Positions 48,801 through 64,000 of a DNA stretch of 64,000 bases are shown here, in pieces. The notes beneath the pieces were generated by a model, which saw only the letters and a list, made by a program, of their open reading frames with translations, was not told where the DNA came from and did no database searches. Both the position numbers and the translations under genes were made by a program. Every line of letters begins with the position of its first letter. Within the stretch, counting starts at the first letter, position 1. Location of the stretch: NCBI GenBank assembly GCA_965153455.1, contig OZ234494.1, positions 23,684,001 to 23,748,000 on the forward strand, written 5' to 3'. This DNA is from Sphagnum compactum. Its lineage: Eukaryota; Bryophyta; Sphagnopsida; Sphagnales.

Positions 48801-51800
48801 ATACAAGTAAAGCTATTTCTTCTATTCACACTATGAAGTCTCCAGCACTCATTTGCAGATGCAAACTTTGGAGTTTGACAAATGGAACTGTCACAATTGA
48901 TAGGTTGTGACAATACTGTTAAATGTGCAGGTTGTACGAAGGAACCAAGAGGTAAAGTTATTATATGAGAAAATGAGGATTCAAGCCTCCACGCTTGTGA
49001 AGGGGCAAGCACAGTACAAAGACAGATTAAATGAAGTGCGTATATTGAAGGTCAAGATAGCTGATATCAAGCGCGAGCATGCCATTCTTTCATACAATGC
49101 CAAAGACATCAGTGTATTGAAACGTGAAATCCACAGTCTGAACAAAGAACTCATTCAGGAGAAAACAAAGGTACAAGATCTCAGCTTGTTTGATTTAACT
49201 TATAATTATTTTGTTGAGTTTACTGTGGAGACAGAAATGATGGTGCCATTACAGTGCATGTTTGGCAAGTCATGTGAGGTGACTATGGCATCGGTTGAAT
49301 TATGGTAATTGATCAGTGAATTTGTTTCACCTTTTTCATTTCATTTCTCTTCTTTGCATTAATTGCCTTCATCAAGAGGAAAAATTTAGATTGTGGTACT
49401 ATTTGCTATCATAAGAATTCATCAAATGTATTACTAAAAAATGCCAAAACCATTTCTTCCAATCTTTGTTAATTTTTCCCTTAGGATGTTTTTAACGTTG
49501 TGTGCTCATGGTTGCTACAGTAGTTCCACAACTAATTGTTTTTCTGCACTTTGCCAGTATGTGATACTTGTATACTATGTATAGATATTCAATTAAACTC
49601 TACCTCTTATCTTGCATTTACCCATTTAATGCATGTCTCGTAAACTCTGGGTAAATTGTAAATTTTTACCCTTGCCCTTACCTTGTGGTTAGGGTAAATG
49701 TTGGTCATTTACCTAACACTTAGATCGATAATTTTGCTATGGTTATATACCTTTAGAACTTGCTAGGCCAAAGTGTCGGCCTCAGTACAAGAGGAAGTGT
49801 TTTGTGGAAACTAACAATGCAAATAAAGGTAAGTAGTGTGCAGCCGCTTGACATTCAAATTTCATGAAGTAAAAAACCTTGTCAAGAAAACTGACCAATC
49901 CCAAAAAGTGAGTTTGTAGATAATCCTCTGTAGGTACTAGAAAGTTAATGTAGTAGTTTCCAACTTTGAACGTGGTTGGTAAATAACAGAGATTGCTACT
50001 TATCAATCCAGAATCCATGCTTTGTTTGTACCCTGTTGAGAAAGTGTGCCCAAGAAGTGATCTACCTACGCGTTCCCTAGCTTCACACATTTGATTTGAA
50101 AATTAGGTGCTTAAGATGCCAGTTGGGTTATTTGATGATCCAGTTTTTTGGATATTTTGTGGTTAGATTGACACTAAAATGATCAATCATTGGTTCATGA
50201 ATTAGTGGATCATGGAAATGATGGAGACTGCAATGGCATTGGTAATGAAAGATGTTGAGATAAATGCAGGTCAGAGCACTTTCAGAGGAGCTTGAAAACC
50301 CACTCAATGTGCACAGATGGCGCAAACTCGAGGGATCTGATCCAGTTGCATACGACATGATCCTCAAAATCCAAATACTTCAAAAGCGACTTATTCTCAA
50401 AACAGAGCAAGTAAATTGTCTCCTTGCCATAGTCCCAAAGCCTTTTCATTTTCACCTGCACTTTGCCCAAAATTCAAGCTCATTTTGTCAAAAATTTACA
50501 AATTCACTAAATTTAGGGAATGGGTTGCATATTTTTCTTTGTTTAATGACTGTAGTGGTCACAATAGGAACTAGACATTGGGTTCTGGCAAGTGACCAAT
50601 GGATTGATACATACTGTAGCAAACTAAAGGAGTCATACCTTTAATTATACTACTATTTAGCCTATTTTGGAAAACAACTTGGAAAATAGGTTGAAATGCA
50701 CCAAAATATTGGCAACATTTCAAAGTTTGGAATTCAAAAGGCTGGAATTTCAACAAGTTAAGATGATGCATGAAATGGACCATGTGTGGGTGCAATTTTG
50801 AGCAGGTGATGGAAAAGGATATGATGATACAAGAGAAGGAGAAGTTGTATGTGGAGTTACGGAATATATTGAAAGGGCAACCAGGCCCAGAGGTGGCAGA
50901 GCAACTCACAACCCATGTTCGCCTTCTCAATGAGAAGACTCGCCAACTCAAAGCCATGGCCTCTGAACTCAACATGTTCCAAGTCATATTTCTAATCTGC
51001 ACCCATAACTTATTTTATATATATCCCCTTGAAACGTTCCCCAATTATTGTACCATTTTGCAACCTGCCATCCAGATTTTTGTCATACTTGTACTTTTCC
51101 ATCCTATTCAGTAGCACAATCTTAGTGAAACCTTGATTAACTTAGCTTCAATGCTTTTGTGGTGCATACTAGCATTGGGGCAGTTATTCTTGCTGATTTT
51201 TGCGGATTGAAAACTTGTGAACCATGAATTTCAACAGAAATTTTGCAGTAGAGGTGGAGTCTTGTTTGTAAACCTTAGACTTGCCAATCCTGAAAACACA
51301 TGAATATTTTCGGGTATAGTTAGTAAGTTAGTGTGTCAAGGCATGGAATTGAACATTGGGATTGAGAAGCAAACCAAAGCAACGTGGAGTTGGTTTGCAA
51401 AATTCACAATCATTCTTGGTGCTTGTTGTGGCACAATCTGCACCTTTGGTGGCAGGAAAATGCAAAGGCCCATATATGCTTAAAACATTCGTTAGATTTG
51501 AGAGTATATGACTAGGGTCAAAATTGAAAACCAGGGGCAAAATGGACATCCTTTTATTAACAAGTTTTGTGGGTCAGTCTTATCCTTCTTGTTAACCATC
51601 AAAACGCACCCATCAAACTATACATGGACGGGGGAAGGTTGAAAATCTTCAATTCTCTTATTACTTTTGTATCTTGGATTTTATATTTTTTGAGTTGATC
51701 CTTTTAGTATTCATATTTATATACACTTGAAAATAGTTAAAGTGTAATGTGTGGTTAGATATGGTTGCGATGCTTGTTATAATGGTTAGACAAACTCATT

Positions 51801-52814
51801 TTCTGTTTAAATTGCATAAATAATTATGAAGTCCCTTTGGACATCATTCATCATTTTAGTTATGAATATATCATCATGAGGTGAGCTAAACTTGAACTCC
51901 TTGAAGCCTTACAATTCATGGAAAAACCAATAAAACAAGTGCTCAATGGTCGCAATTGATTTTCTCAATGCGATTGAATCAAGGAGTGGTCATTTCAGAG
52001 GGTGAATCATGAATAGTGAGGTTTTTTAAAGATTCAATAGATTATGGGAAAACCGCTAAAATTACAAATTGGCTCCGATGGCTACTATAAGCATCCACCA
52101 AGTTCAACAAAACTTGATTGTGAATTTTGGTTCAAAGAGAACTATGGTTTGTTTTTGCTTGAACTAACTATTTTGAAACCTTGAAGTCACAAAGACAACT
52201 TGATGGCCTTACCATATGGGACACAACACCATACTTGGTGCCAAACCCTATGTTTAATTTTATATGTTTGAATTAATATAATATCCAAATTATAAACTTA
52301 GAGCTCCAAAAAAAATTGTCATAACATATATATGCATTGAATTGGATAAGGTTGCCATTGTAATTGGGAAAATGACACAACTAAATGGCCTCAAAGTAAA
52401 ACTTAATAAAGTTATAGTGCAACCTCAAATGTTATGTCAATGGAGAGATAAATGTTCCAAATCTTGCAACTGTTGGGGTCGTCTCATCTAGATGTAATGA
52501 CAAAGTACTAGGACAACATTATAAAACATGTCCTTTTTTAAAAAAAATGTAGATCTTAACTTTTTAATATCAAAAGACATTGACTTGAATGATTGATGTT
52601 TGGAATGCAGATACAACTCAAAGAGTACAAAGCTGAAAATGATCGTTTATTGGAAGAACTAGACATGAACAAAACAAAATACTTTGATTTAAAACGGCAA
52701 GAGCAAATGAGGAACATGAATGAAACCGAAAATTTATCTCATGAACAAACTCAAGGACCACATTCCCTACCAAATAGGAAAGTAGGTGGTGGATTCAATG
52801 CAACTACACATTGA
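42888..52814 (+). CDS. CFAP58: Cilia- and flagella-associated protein 58 (CCDC147)
   Basis: Coiled-coil axonemal protein of motile cilia; in a plant it would act in the sperm flagellum. Fifteen exons: 42888-42980, 43576-43663, 44004-44202, 44443-44521, 44819-45015, 45261-45462, 45803-45946, 46519-46719, 47443-47652, 48158-48430, 48606-48806, 48931-49170, 50270-50410, 50806-50982, 52611-52814. They join without a stop into 882 residues, close to human CFAP58 (872). Conserved blocks: ALERDFQQVLSELEGD at the N-terminus, EKRLIKKCRELN, then DKAWRMVDASQEKE, NLYEAVRTERNLYSKNLVEAQ in the middle, VVRRNQEVKLLYEKM, and LENPLNVHRWRKLEGSDP with GQPGPEVAEQL near the C-terminus. Nearly the whole chain is heptad-like coiled coil; VGGGF near the end matches the family tail. 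The exon 9 acceptor (AAAG) is the weakest. The last intron is 1.6 kb. Confidence 0.96.
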
Positions 52815-55800
52815 TGAATTGTTCTTGACATCAAGAACACCTTCACAGTATTGCCACAAAATGAATCAAGGAGTGAAGTTATTCCATTTTCATTGCTACA
52901 AGGGTAAGGATTCAAAGGGAGTATGTGCTTTAAAGAGCATGAAAATGCCACAAATCAAGATGTGAATGATTATATCAATATGTTGTCGTCCTTGAAACTT
53001 CCAAGCTTGCATGGGTTGTTACCATATGGTTTATGTTAGATCAAAAGATGAATGAAACAAAGATAAGTAAGTACAATTATTTTTCAAACACGTAATGTTT
53101 CAAGGAAAATGCAAATTGTGATAACACCTATCACATGAAAAGAAACAAGGCATGAACAAAATGCATTCGCATATAACGAAATTGTAACTACACAACAACT
53201 AGGATGACATACTTTGTAATTTATTACAAAACACATCCAAAACAAATTAAAGTTCATAACATTGGAATCAAATATGCAAGAACATTATTTAAGGTATTTG
53301 TTTGACATCAACACCATAACTTTCAATACTAACATTTGATACTCATAACGAATCATATGTGATCATAACACAATTAAATTAAATTAGTTTGTGTGGTTCA
53401 CAATGAACACTATCCAACAATAATTAAATTTTAAGAAATAGCATAACAACATAATTGAATAACAACTATATTTACAACAAAAGAAAGTTATAGCAAGTTC
53501 ATCCTAAGGTTAAGTTTGAAATGTAATCAACATTTTATTTCAACCTCAAGTTTAACTTTTATATACCAAGAATCTTTCTATATTTGTATAATTTTTCTAT
53601 ATCAATGTATGGGGAAAGATATTAACCATCTATTTTTTTGTATTAACATACATAAGGTCAATTTCACTTGCAAGGACCTTGTTTCTTGCAAAATGGAAAT
53701 GCACCTTAATGTGTTCTATCTTGGCATGAATATCGGTTTATTAGTTTCATTGCCTTCATACAAAGCTTTTAAACATGATGTAAATTTGTTTCAAGTTTTA
53801 GTTTTGTATAACAAGTGAAATTTAAAAACAATTATGCAATTAGACAAAAAAATTCAAGTCCATGTTTGTCAAAGTAATTTTCCATCCATTTTGTTGTTTA
53901 AATTACTTAGCTTGGTCACCTTCCTATGATCTCCAAGGCCACACATTAGAGTTCTATAATTCAAAATTCCACCTCCTCCCATAATTTAGGAATGAATAAA
54001 CTCTAATGATTTAACATAAATTATCAATACTTTAATCTTATGAAAATGTTTACAAAGTTGTAGAATGGTATTCCTTCTTTCACGATTCTTGAAACAAAGA
54101 TTTGTGTTTAAGTTATGAAACAAAAAATGTGGAACCAAAGGGCATTAACTAAATTGAGACTGGGTAGTTAATTTACACACTCATGAATACTTATGTTTTA
54201 TATGAAGACAATAAAAATTATCAGACCTATGCAAGAAACAATCACTCATATAAAAAATAATAATTCTTACAACATCATCTTGTGTGAAAATTTCTAATTT
54301 CAAATAACGACGACATGCACATATTTTTTAAAATAATGTTTAAGAATGTGTAAAAGAAAAAATTTAAGTCAATTATCAAGATTAAAGTCAATTTTATCAT
54401 TTCAAACTTTTAAGGATCCTTTAATTTAATTTGTATGCTAATTTGTCATTCTTAAGTGTTGGTCATCTTTATCTTTAGAATAAGTGTAGTTTGTTTACCT
54501 TTTTGGACTCATAGGCAAAACCATCAAAACCTTCAAGAATAGTAGGGATAATATGAAAATTATATGTCTAGAAAAAAAAAAAAAAAGTTTGAATGAAAGG
54601 TGTACATTTCCAATAGGTTTTGAAAATTGTTCATTCAAAACTATATACTCAAATGAACTTCTATGATCTAAATTTGAAATTTTAGTTAGATGTAACTTGA
54701 GACATGACACTTTGTTGAAATTGAAATTTCTTAATTTTATAGCTAAGATGAAAAACTAATGTAGCTTGGAATGGAAGGGGATTTACTACTGTTCAGAACA
54801 ACGATCAATTTACAACTCTAATTTCGAAGTCGTATTGCCTTTGATATTTAATAAAGTTCTTGAAATTTCTCATGTGAATAAACTTTAACTTTATGAATTT
54901 AGAATGAGTAAGGCATAACACATTTGAAAGCGACAAGGGGTTTGTTGCTATTTTCTTGGGTCTCTACTTGGAAAAAAATCATTCAAAATCATTGTAGTCA
55001 TGTAAACTATGGTGTTTTATTAAGAACATCGTGCAATCTTACATGTTTTATTAATTTTTGTAGAAGGTTAATGACATGTATAATAACCATGATGTTAAAT
55101 GTGTTAAGTTGAGTTAGTGTGTTAAAATGTGTTTTAGTTTGGAACTAGTTTAAGTTGAACGTGGTTTTAGCTATTTCATTTTGAACCAAATTTGATGTTG
55201 AAAACACCAACTTTGCAAGGGAAGAATACTATAGATTTTTCAATGGACCAATAATATGGGTATGTTTATCAAAAAAAATAGGGTGTTAATTGAAACACCT
55301 TTTGTATAATGAAAAAGGCGTTTTAATTTTTGAAATGCTTTATTACAGTGGGAGGGCTTATTATACAACCCTTTCAATTATCATGTTTTTCCTTCAATTA
55401 TTACATTGTGTAATGACTTGCTAATATGACATTACACCACATGATCAATTCATATCCAAGAAGGTAGTATCAAATTTTTTGATAATAATTTTTAATTTGT
55501 TCATGAAACAATGTTTTCGCAAAATGAAGAAAAATCCATTTTCTATTCAAAAGAATTATTTACTTATTTTTCCCCTTTTTTTCCATACTATGTTAGCAAG
55601 TCTTGAAACTAACAAGTTATGATTTTTGCAACTTGAAAGTTTCACTACTTCTTCATTTCACATACAATTGAAAAACTTTAAAAATAAAACTTTTGAAAAG
55701 AGAATTTTCCAAAGATGGTTCAATGATCAAAGTTGATTTGACTTTTTTAAACATCATTTAAATGAACAAGAAGCACACAATTTTGACTCTTGACCACATT

Positions 55801-56851
55801 TATTATTATTATTATTATTTTTGAAAATGTGAATATCTTTTTATTGTAATATTATTCAACATATTTTCCAATGCATTAAAAACAACACAGTTTGAATAAG
55901 TTTTGTAAAAATGCTTTCCTTGGACACATGCATTGTTGAAACCTTAATTTGGGTGCATAATTAACTTTTGGGATGATAGAAAAATGTCCTTGTGAAGAAA
56001 AAAGGTTTAGGGTTTTAAAGTTGGAATCAAATCAAACAAGGGGTTGAAATCCAAATGATTGCGAAGAGTGAGTACACATTCTCACATGAATTCAAAATGT
56101 GTAAGAGTTGAAGGGCAACATTCTTATGATTCCTAAATTGAATGTTGATTTCGAAAATAAAAAGTCTCAGCGAATTTAAAACATTTGAAACAAGGTTTAA
56201 AGCAATAAAAAATTGTCCAAATTGGACTCCTTTTAAATTGTTGGAAAGATCTTGAAAAGCACATGTACAAAGCGAACTCATATTGTTGATTTGAAAACAT
56301 GCAACACATGAAATTTCAATATCACACTCTTCTAATAGTAATTCACACTAAAGTCCATACTCAAACTAGTCTATTTATGGTCTATCAAATGATGGATGAT
56401 GGGAACTCTCATTCCTTTGAGGACAAAACTGAACAAGATTTAGGTCTAAGAAACATTTGTCAATCTACTCACAAAAGACAGCAACAATTTCCATTAGCAT
56501 TTTCATTGAGTTAATTTGCTCCAGATATATGACTAATAATAACCTGGAGACTGAAAACATGGCAGAATTCAAAGCCAAATCCCACCATCCAAAAACAGGA
56601 GTGAAATTTGATGTTCATATTGAACAAATAGGACAACTAAGTTTGAAGATAGTCAATCAAGTTCCAAAGCTAAGCATAATGGAATGATGGAGGGCTATTG
56701 CAAGTAATGCCATTTGCAAAGGAAACTTTGTTTCACATGGACTATCTGATAGAAAGCAACCTGGTGGAATTGTAGGCAGCTGATGACTTGGATGCAGATC
56801 CTGCAAGTTAAACCCAATCACTGGATTATGAAACAACACCATTGCTGATGC
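52815..56851. other. AT-rich intergenic DNA, no gene seen
   Basis: Begins with the unbounded CFAP58 3' UTR. The rest is very AT-rich with short low-complexity ORFs and a TTA microsatellite near 55799. No domain is recognised on either strand. Confidence 0.5.
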
Positions 56852-56854
56852 TTA

Positions 56855-57210
56855 GAGCATCCCCAAGGGTACTCATTCAGTACGTCACCCTGCAAAACAA
56901 TTTCTCACAGCCTAGTTATTTCTATACTTTTTCACAACCCCACCCATAATAGGTGGGAGACTACTAATAGCAAACCACTGGGACCAATCATTGTGATTCG
57001 CCAATCAGAAACAATGAGCAGTGATCATATCATATCTATCATACTCTTTTCTAGCAGGTGCATGCCTTTGCTGTGGCCTTTACCAGCCTCAACAAACTAT
57101 GCAAAAATGGTAGGTCAAAACCATTTTCCTGAGCCAAACCAACATATTTTGACTCTTCTTCATCCAATTTTAATGTGCAGGGTCACATATGAGCACTGCT
57201 GGGGACGCTC
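56855..57210. mobile_element. MITE copy 2, Tourist/PIF-Harbinger-like
   Basis: Homologue of the element at 21842-22197 with the same 356-bp length. Its ends are better preserved: 5' GAGCATCCCCA and 3' TGGGGACGCTC, an 11-bp terminal inverted repeat with one mismatch. It is flanked by TTA at 56852-56854 and 57211-57213. There is no coding capacity. It lies about 650 bases beyond the 3' end of the KAR gene. Confidence 0.8.
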
Positions 57211-57213
57211 TTA

Positions 57214-57859
57214 GATGAACATGAAAGCTGTTTAGCAAAATATATCAATTCCCATAGACCATGGAGAACAAGTGCACACTGGCATGTTCCCATTAGTGCG
57301 AGAATAGGAATAAGAATGTGATAATTCTGTTCAGTTAAAACTAACAGTGAACTTATCCAGCAGCTTGACTAAGACATACATGAACCATAGCCATTGCTCA
57401 CAAGTATGATTTGTACTGTGTCCTCATCTAGTAGCAAAAAGAAACTGCTAGAGGTAGTCTCCCGAGCAATTTGTCTCACCAACACTACTTGATTTCCATC
57501 CAAGAAGGTTGAGGAGTGTTCACATGAACCCAGCACTGGTTAATGAAAACAAATCTATCAAACAGCTCCAGCCTACAAACAGTGTGTTTTATTCATGAGA
57601 CTGCTGGTCAACTGTAACTCACTATCATGTGAGACATAATAGAAGATCCAGATGACTAAGTAAGTCTGCGCACTTATTCTATCATCTCCTGAGATTACAA
57701 AATTTAAGGATTGGGGTACCAATGATCTGAGGACAAAACCAATGATGATGGTTGCAGCCTCCTCTGAATGTTCCAAAACTGGTGAAGTTCTTCAGTAAAC
57801 ATCACTGGGCTCAAGAGACTTCATAGGTTTAAGCAGTTCAAAAAAGAAGTGAAAATCTT
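57214..57859 (-). other. 3' flank of the KAR gene
   Basis: Should contain the 3' UTR of the minus-strand 3-oxoacyl-ACP reductase. No other gene is seen. Confidence 0.45.
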
Positions 57860-61318
<3,459 letters not shown>

Positions 61319-61828
61319 AAAACCCCGCCTTCTTTTCCGACTCTCCTTCTCACAACAGATTACCGCTACTAAACCAAGACCCTTCCAAAACAACGAACCT
61401 CTCAACTGAAAACCTGGAACACAGAACAAAAACTCCAACAAACACACATAAACGCAGGACAAAAAAACAGAGTGTACGAGAGCGCTCGCTCACTCACGTT
61501 AGAGAAGAGATCGACAAAATGCGGAGAAAACAGTCGAAGAAAAGCTCGGCAAGCGCACAGTCTACCACCAAACACGGACGCACACGCAGAGGCACACACA
61601 AAAAACACACAAGCTTAACTGCTAATCAAACCACCACTAATTGTATTAGCAATGCACTAACCAAGGACCTAATTACCAAACTTAATTAGGCACCTAATCT
61701 CTCTGCACATGAAATCTGCAGAAAAATCAATTAATGTGTCTTTGTGGTGCTTTGTTGTTGCTCTTGTCTTTAGCAGCTTGGCTGAAAGAAATTTGTCATT
61801 GCAATTTTGGGTACTTATATGATGGCAT
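61319..61828 (-). promoter_or_regulatory. Leader and promoter region of the KAR gene
   Basis: GC/CpG-rich sequence up to about 61600 on the 5' side of KAR exon 1, then AT-rich DNA. Its composition fits a leader and core promoter. No specific element can be named. Confidence 0.4.
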
Positions 61829-62015
61829 AGCAGTTGGAAGCTGGTAAGCTCAATTGACAAACATGGAAGAACATGACAGATACAGCAATTGAAGCTGGAA
61901 AACTCTCTTGGAAAACTTGGAAGAAGATGATGATATAGCAATTCGACGTTGGAAACTCAATTGACAAACGTTGAAGAAAATGATGATACAGCAGCTGGAA
62001 GCTGGAAAGCTCAAA
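61829..62015. repeat. 53-bp tandem array, about 3.5 units
   Basis: Units begin with AGCA(G/A)(T/C)TGGAAG-type sequence at 61829, 61884, 61937 and 61990 (periods 55, 53 and 53). They share GGAAA-CTC-ATTGACAAAC-TGGAAGAA-ATGATGATA. Units differ by about 15-25%, so the array is not recent. It sits between the KAR promoter and the 3' end of the glycolate oxidase pseudogene. Confidence 0.75.
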
Positions 62016-62243
62016 AGTTGCATTACTAGATTCTTGGTACTGCTAAGCTTTCACAGAATTATCTTTTTCTGGGAAGAACCGCAGAATTCTCCAAGTCTTA
62101 TTTTGTGGGTTGAAGGACTACAAGAACTTAAACACAAAATCATATTGTTATAGAGGTGGTGGTCTTGCAACTGAACTATGTTAGACCTAAATTAATACAG
62201 AAAGCTGATCCTTTTGAATGAATTTGTAGAATTGAATTTTGTT

Positions 62244-63830
62244 TTACAGCCTTGAGGTGCAGGCAAGATGCTCAGATTTGGTCTGCACATGGGAGCAGGT
62301 GATGTCCTTGACCTTGGCAATTGACCTTGCAGCCAGCCAATGCCATGGCCAATTAAAATTCATCCCTTAGCATTTGCAGGACCTTCTTCAAGCCAGCCTC
62401 TCCATCACAGGCTAGTGCAAAAACTATGGGCCTCCCAATCTGTGTCCGAGCAGTGTCTCTCACATGTTGTCATGGATAATTTCTAACTCAATCTATTAAG
62501 TAGACATGAGAGCTTCCAGACAATCATCGGTTTCCGAGTGCTGATCATGCCCTATGCCACAGAACTAGGCTTAGTTCCACATCCAGTTCAACAAGAAGAT
62601 AACAAACCTCAGCTTGCTGATCAGACTGATAGGGAGCAAACATTGACAGACAATATTTTAAGCCTACAGCTACTGTTCAGGGCCCCACAAATCAGAAGAC
62701 AACAAGAGATGGGTCAAATGATGAAATCAAGGCTACAAACATATGAACACTTACAAAAATGCCAGATGCTCTGAGGGCCAAGGCATTTAGAACATCAGTC
62801 CCAAGGCATACACCTCCATCAAGGAACACTGGCACTCAACCACATGCAGCTTGCACAAACTGCAGGGCAAAATCTATTTCAGAAATGTAGTTATGAGTTG
62901 ATATTCTGATGCACATGCATGAAGAGATTTACAGAATGAATCTGTCCTATGGATATTTGCAAAACAGGTCAATGTGTGTGGTGTATATCAGAGGAGAAAT
63001 ACAAGCCTCTTCAAGTGCTGTATTGGTTGCAGGGACATAGTCAAGTTGGTGCACAATGATTAGACACAACAATACCTGCTGCTCCTGCTTGGAGGGCAAG
63101 CCTTACTAGAACCGGATTCAAAGACAAAAGTTAACTTGGGACAGCACTTCAGATACAAGTAGGACAGTGTAAAATGCTGAACCAGAGAGTACCTCAATAG
63201 CCAGTGTAACTGAAGACAAGATTGGTATCCTGACGATGCCTTCTTCTCTTCGGCATGTCGTATTCTCATTAGACACTGACAGAATTTGCTAGTGTAAGCT
63301 ATTCTAGAAGACAAGAAGGCAATGTTACTCAAAGACATATTCTGCAAGATTTGAGATCACATACTGTCTTCAGCTGTCAAGACTCCCTTCAGAAGGATGG
63401 GAAGCCTTGTGATTTTTTGCAGCAGAGTCAGATGTAGTGGTCATGCAAATCTGCAGTATATGCAAAACAGTAAGAAAGTGGTATACTTTTCAGCAGAACA
63501 AGACAAGACTGAATTTGCCCTGCACACCTGCAAAATCTTCAAAGACAATGGTGCCTTATCCTTCAAATATACTACAGAAAGGAACCTTCAGAAGAGAAAA
63601 TACAGTGAGGCACATTTAAAAACCTCAAACACTGACCCACTCTGGACCTTTGAGAAAACCACTCAATAATGTCTAAAGCATACGCTAGAATTTGACCTAT
63701 TCTTAATATTAGATTCTCTGCGGCCAAGACAAGTATTATCCACTGTGAGTGCAATGGCTTTAAATCCTGTACACTCTGCTTGGCGTACAAACTGAGCAAC
63801 CACATTCTGATCTTTGTAAACCTATTCCAA
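62244..63830 (-). pseudogene. Glycolate oxidase (S-2-hydroxy-acid oxidase) pseudogene
   Basis: Relics of the FMN enzyme of peroxisomal photorespiration, read on the minus strand. [16 protein letters not shown], then [10 protein letters not shown] and [10 protein letters not shown] lie at about 63820-63690. LPILLKGVLTAEDS is near 63410-63360, followed by LQAGAAG-IVVSNH near 63100-63045, where two bases are lost just before the LDYVPATNTALEE block. VPVFLDGGV near 62835 is preceded by a stop, and the next residues are CL instead of the usual [28 protein letters not shown] near 62438-62360 is followed by another stop. An extra A near 62320 shifts the frame into RSIAKVKDIT. The end is TSRL-stop at 62244, a peroxisomal targeting signal. 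The gaps look like introns, so it arose by DNA duplication, not retroposition. The N-terminal part may lie beyond the window. Confidence 0.85.
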
Positions 63831-64000
63831 CCAGTTGAAATGAGACAAGTACAAATATGCCAGTAGGTGGGCATGTTCTATGGTCTTAAAAAAAACCAGA
63901 AATGTGGCAAAATTCTCCCAAAGAAGCTCACATAAACATGATAGAATCATCAAAACAAAGTTCCATTTCATTTACTAATGTTTTTGCAGAGAGTGAACAA
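63831..64000. other. Window edge upstream of the glycolate oxidase remnant
   Basis: A few residues resembling SFQL occur just before the VYKD block, but no further exon is recognised before the window ends. Confidence 0.3.

Noticed and set aside
48461-49012. 183-residue minus-strand ORF
   Set aside because: Antisense to CFAP58 exons 11 and 12, whose frame is strongly conserved.

Overview
This is nuclear DNA from a land plant. Five intact multi-exon genes carry GT-AG introns, two products have plastid-type leaders (ADP-glucose pyrophosphorylase large subunit and 3-oxoacyl-ACP reductase), and the molybdenum-cofactor gene has the plant E-G domain order. One gene encodes CFAP58, a coiled-coil protein of motile cilia that flowering plants and conifers are expected to lack. 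The plant therefore probably makes swimming sperm. Mostly short introns (about 80-500 bases, a few over 1 kb) and moderate gene density make a bryophyte (moss-like) the best guess; a lycophyte or fern is not excluded.

Layout. 1-2.9 kb: AT-rich DNA with a CCAT-bearing duplication, then the GC-richer leader of proline dehydrogenase (2870-5414, +). 6.4-9.65 kb: decayed Ty3/gypsy element on the minus strand. 11.8-12.1 kb: a small Cys/His-rich gene (-) with a tandem duplication upstream. 15.8-16.1 kb: a tRNA-like/SINE-like patch followed by five tandem hairpins. 16.7-21.3 kb: ADP-glucose pyrophosphorylase large subunit (-, 15 exons). 21.8-22.2 kb: a 356-bp MITE whose sister, also 356 bp, lies at 56.9-57.2 kb. 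24-26.8 kb: a dispersed repeat, a dimeric 40-bp tandem array and an unidentified broken gene with a duplicated exon. 27.0-29.3 kb: truncated Helitron Rep pseudogene. 30.2-31.2 kb: G-rich repeat modules. 33.9-38.9 kb: CNX1 (+, 13 exons). 42.9-52.8 kb: CFAP58 (+, 15 exons). 57.9-61.3 kb: plastid 3-oxoacyl-ACP reductase (-, 10 exons). 61.8-62.0 kb: 53-bp tandem array. 62.2-63.8 kb: glycolate oxidase pseudogene (-) that still ends in a peroxisomal SRL signal.

The genes do not form an operon or an obvious cluster. They are housekeeping functions (proline breakdown, starch precursor synthesis, molybdenum cofactor, plastid fatty-acid synthesis) plus one sperm-flagellum gene, separated by AT-rich, repeat-bearing DNA. 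Exon boundaries were placed by hand from GT-AG sites, reading-frame continuity and remembered family sequence. In each of the five spliced genes the exon lengths sum to an uninterrupted frame, but no alignment or transcript data were available. I saw no convincing undescribed system. The most structured unexplained items are the hairpin array at 15.85 kb, the MITE pair, the paired palindromes at 40.7 kb and the duplicated exon at 26 kb.
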